Assembly: GCA_036835375.1 (NCBI GenBank)
Contig: DAITMB010000044.1
Span: 1-35,901 of the forward strand
Length of the DNA stretch: 35,901 nt
Reading direction: 5' to 3'
Source: JANQTF01 sp036835375
Lineage (GTDB): Bacteria > Bacteroidota > Bacteroidia > J057
Shown here one piece after another: positions 35,284 through 35,901 of this stretch; within the stretch, counting starts at the first letter, position 1, and each line of letters starts with the position of its first letter. The notes below the pieces were generated by a model, which saw only the letters and a list, made by a program, of their open reading frames with translations, had not been told where the DNA came from and did not search any database. The position numbers and the translations under genes are program-made.

Positions 35284-35901
35284 CTACTGAATTTGACATG
35301 GAGGAGTGGCTGCTCCTGAAAGTCCCATGGAGTAATACCTAATTCGAAGCCCCCCTTCCCAAACATTTGCATCCTTTGGTATGATACCATTTTCCCCATA
35401 CGAAGAATAAAATGAACCACCTGCCGCAAGGCCAGGGATACTACCTCCACCATCACCTCCTATTACAGTTAGCCCTATTTTCGTTCTCTGAACTCTCGCA
35501 ACTTCTTTAGGACCTGATAAATTACAGGAATAATCATAAAGCGATAATTTATCACCCGGATTAATATTCATGGTTTTATAACCCTGCTCGTTTACATCAT
35601 CAGGGTTAATTAGGTTCGCTTTCTGGCGGAATTCATCCCAGTTTGAAGCTACAACATCTTGCCAAGTCACCTTAGAACACAAGATGTAGCCATGCTCTTT
35701 AATTGTTTGAGGATTGTTACTGTCCTTTGCAATCTGGGTTGGGCCTTGGCCCGGTTTGACTACATAGCTAGTTAGTTTTCCATTTCCATCTACCACTGAC
35801 TCTTTACCTTCTGGTTCATAGGCATCAATGACTCGATTCCCACTAAACGCGTAAGGCGTCCAGAAAGGATACTTCCCCGCCAGCGGGTCCACGCTCAGGA
35901 A
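35284..35901 (-). CDS. C-terminal end of an RHS-repeat protein (partial)
   Basis: The reading frame enters from beyond the right edge and ends at 35284, giving 205 residues here. It begins with FLSVDPLAGKYPFWTPYAFS and GNRVIDAYEPEGKE, the conserved close of the RHS core in Bacteroidota. A LysM-like segment follows (SYVVKPGQGPTQIAKDSNN and NINPGDKLSLYDY), then a Gly-rich tail with VIGGDGGGSIPG and AAGGSFYSS. The core end is GC-rich, while the stretch at about 35460-35860 is visibly AT-richer, as expected for exchangeable RHS tips. No known toxin domain is recognised in the tail, and no immunity-type gene follows downstream; the next sequence is the Usp remnant. This may be a displaced or orphan tip. 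Start and full length lie outside the window. Confidence 0.85.
   Translation of the reverse strand, partial: FLSVDPLAGKYPFWTPYAFSGNRVIDAYEPEGKESVVDGNGKLTSYVVKPGQGPTQIAKDSNNPQTIKEHGYILCSKVTWQDVVASNWDEFRQKANLINPDDVNEQGYKTMNINPGDKLSLYDYSCNLSGPKEVARVQRTKIGLTVIGGDGGGSIPGLAAGGSFYSSYGENGIIPKDANVWEGGLRIRYYSMGLSGAATPPCQIQ

Overview
The window reads as chromosomal DNA of a Bacteroidota bacterium, most likely from the Saprospiria (Lewinella/Haliscomenobacter-like). This placement is inferred. It rests on a secreted nuclease with a type IX secretion C-terminal sorting domain, a DUF2723 protein O-mannosyltransferase-like protein, a DUF4407 protein, the Bacteroidota form of the RHS core end, starts without Shine-Dalgarno sequences, and TAnnTTTG-like promoter elements. 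Base composition looks roughly balanced to mildly GC-rich, except for a clearly AT-richer right edge. No rRNA, tRNA, CRISPR array, insertion sequence or phage gene was found.

Layout, left to right. 0-2.2 kb (minus): a membrane-anchored coiled-coil/helix-hairpin-helix protein and an OmpA-family protein carrying two OmpA-like units. 2.3-5.1 kb (plus): an M61/PDZ peptidase translationally coupled to rsgA. 5.2-6.9 kb (minus): an ECF sigma factor, then pdhB with a clear intrinsic terminator. 7.5-10.3 kb (plus): a Bax inhibitor-1 family membrane protein and a SulP anion transporter, followed by a 650-bp non-coding stretch with four hairpins in a row. 10.9-15.3 kb (plus): a soluble REC-PAS-HisKA-HATPase-REC-HPt kinase, an alpha/beta hydrolase and holA.

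15.6-19.4 kb (minus): a T9SS-exported endonuclease I, a DUF2459 protein and a di-haem cytochrome c lipoprotein. 19.6-23.9 kb (plus): an MscS channel, a GT4 glycosyltransferase and a repeat-containing lipoprotein. 23.9-31.0 kb (minus): a DUF4407 membrane protein encoded just after a zinc-ribbon/Ig-like-repeat protein, then rlmB, then a 1034-residue DUF2723 protein. 31.2-32.6 kb (plus): a small protein resembling a SpoT/MESH1 HD domain that has lost its metal ligands, and a DUF1080 lipoprotein. 32.7-34.9 kb (minus): tagaturonate reductase and a PaaI-like thioesterase. 34.9-35.9 kb: a frameshifted universal-stress-protein remnant abutting the end of an RHS protein that runs off the window.

Most of the window is ordinary housekeeping and envelope functions. 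The best candidates for something undescribed are the zinc-ribbon/Ig-repeat plus DUF4407 pair, the metal-ligand-less HD protein, the hairpin cluster after the SulP gene, an orphan plus-strand terminator at 34.35 kb that may end a small RNA, and the RHS tip with its neighbouring broken gene.
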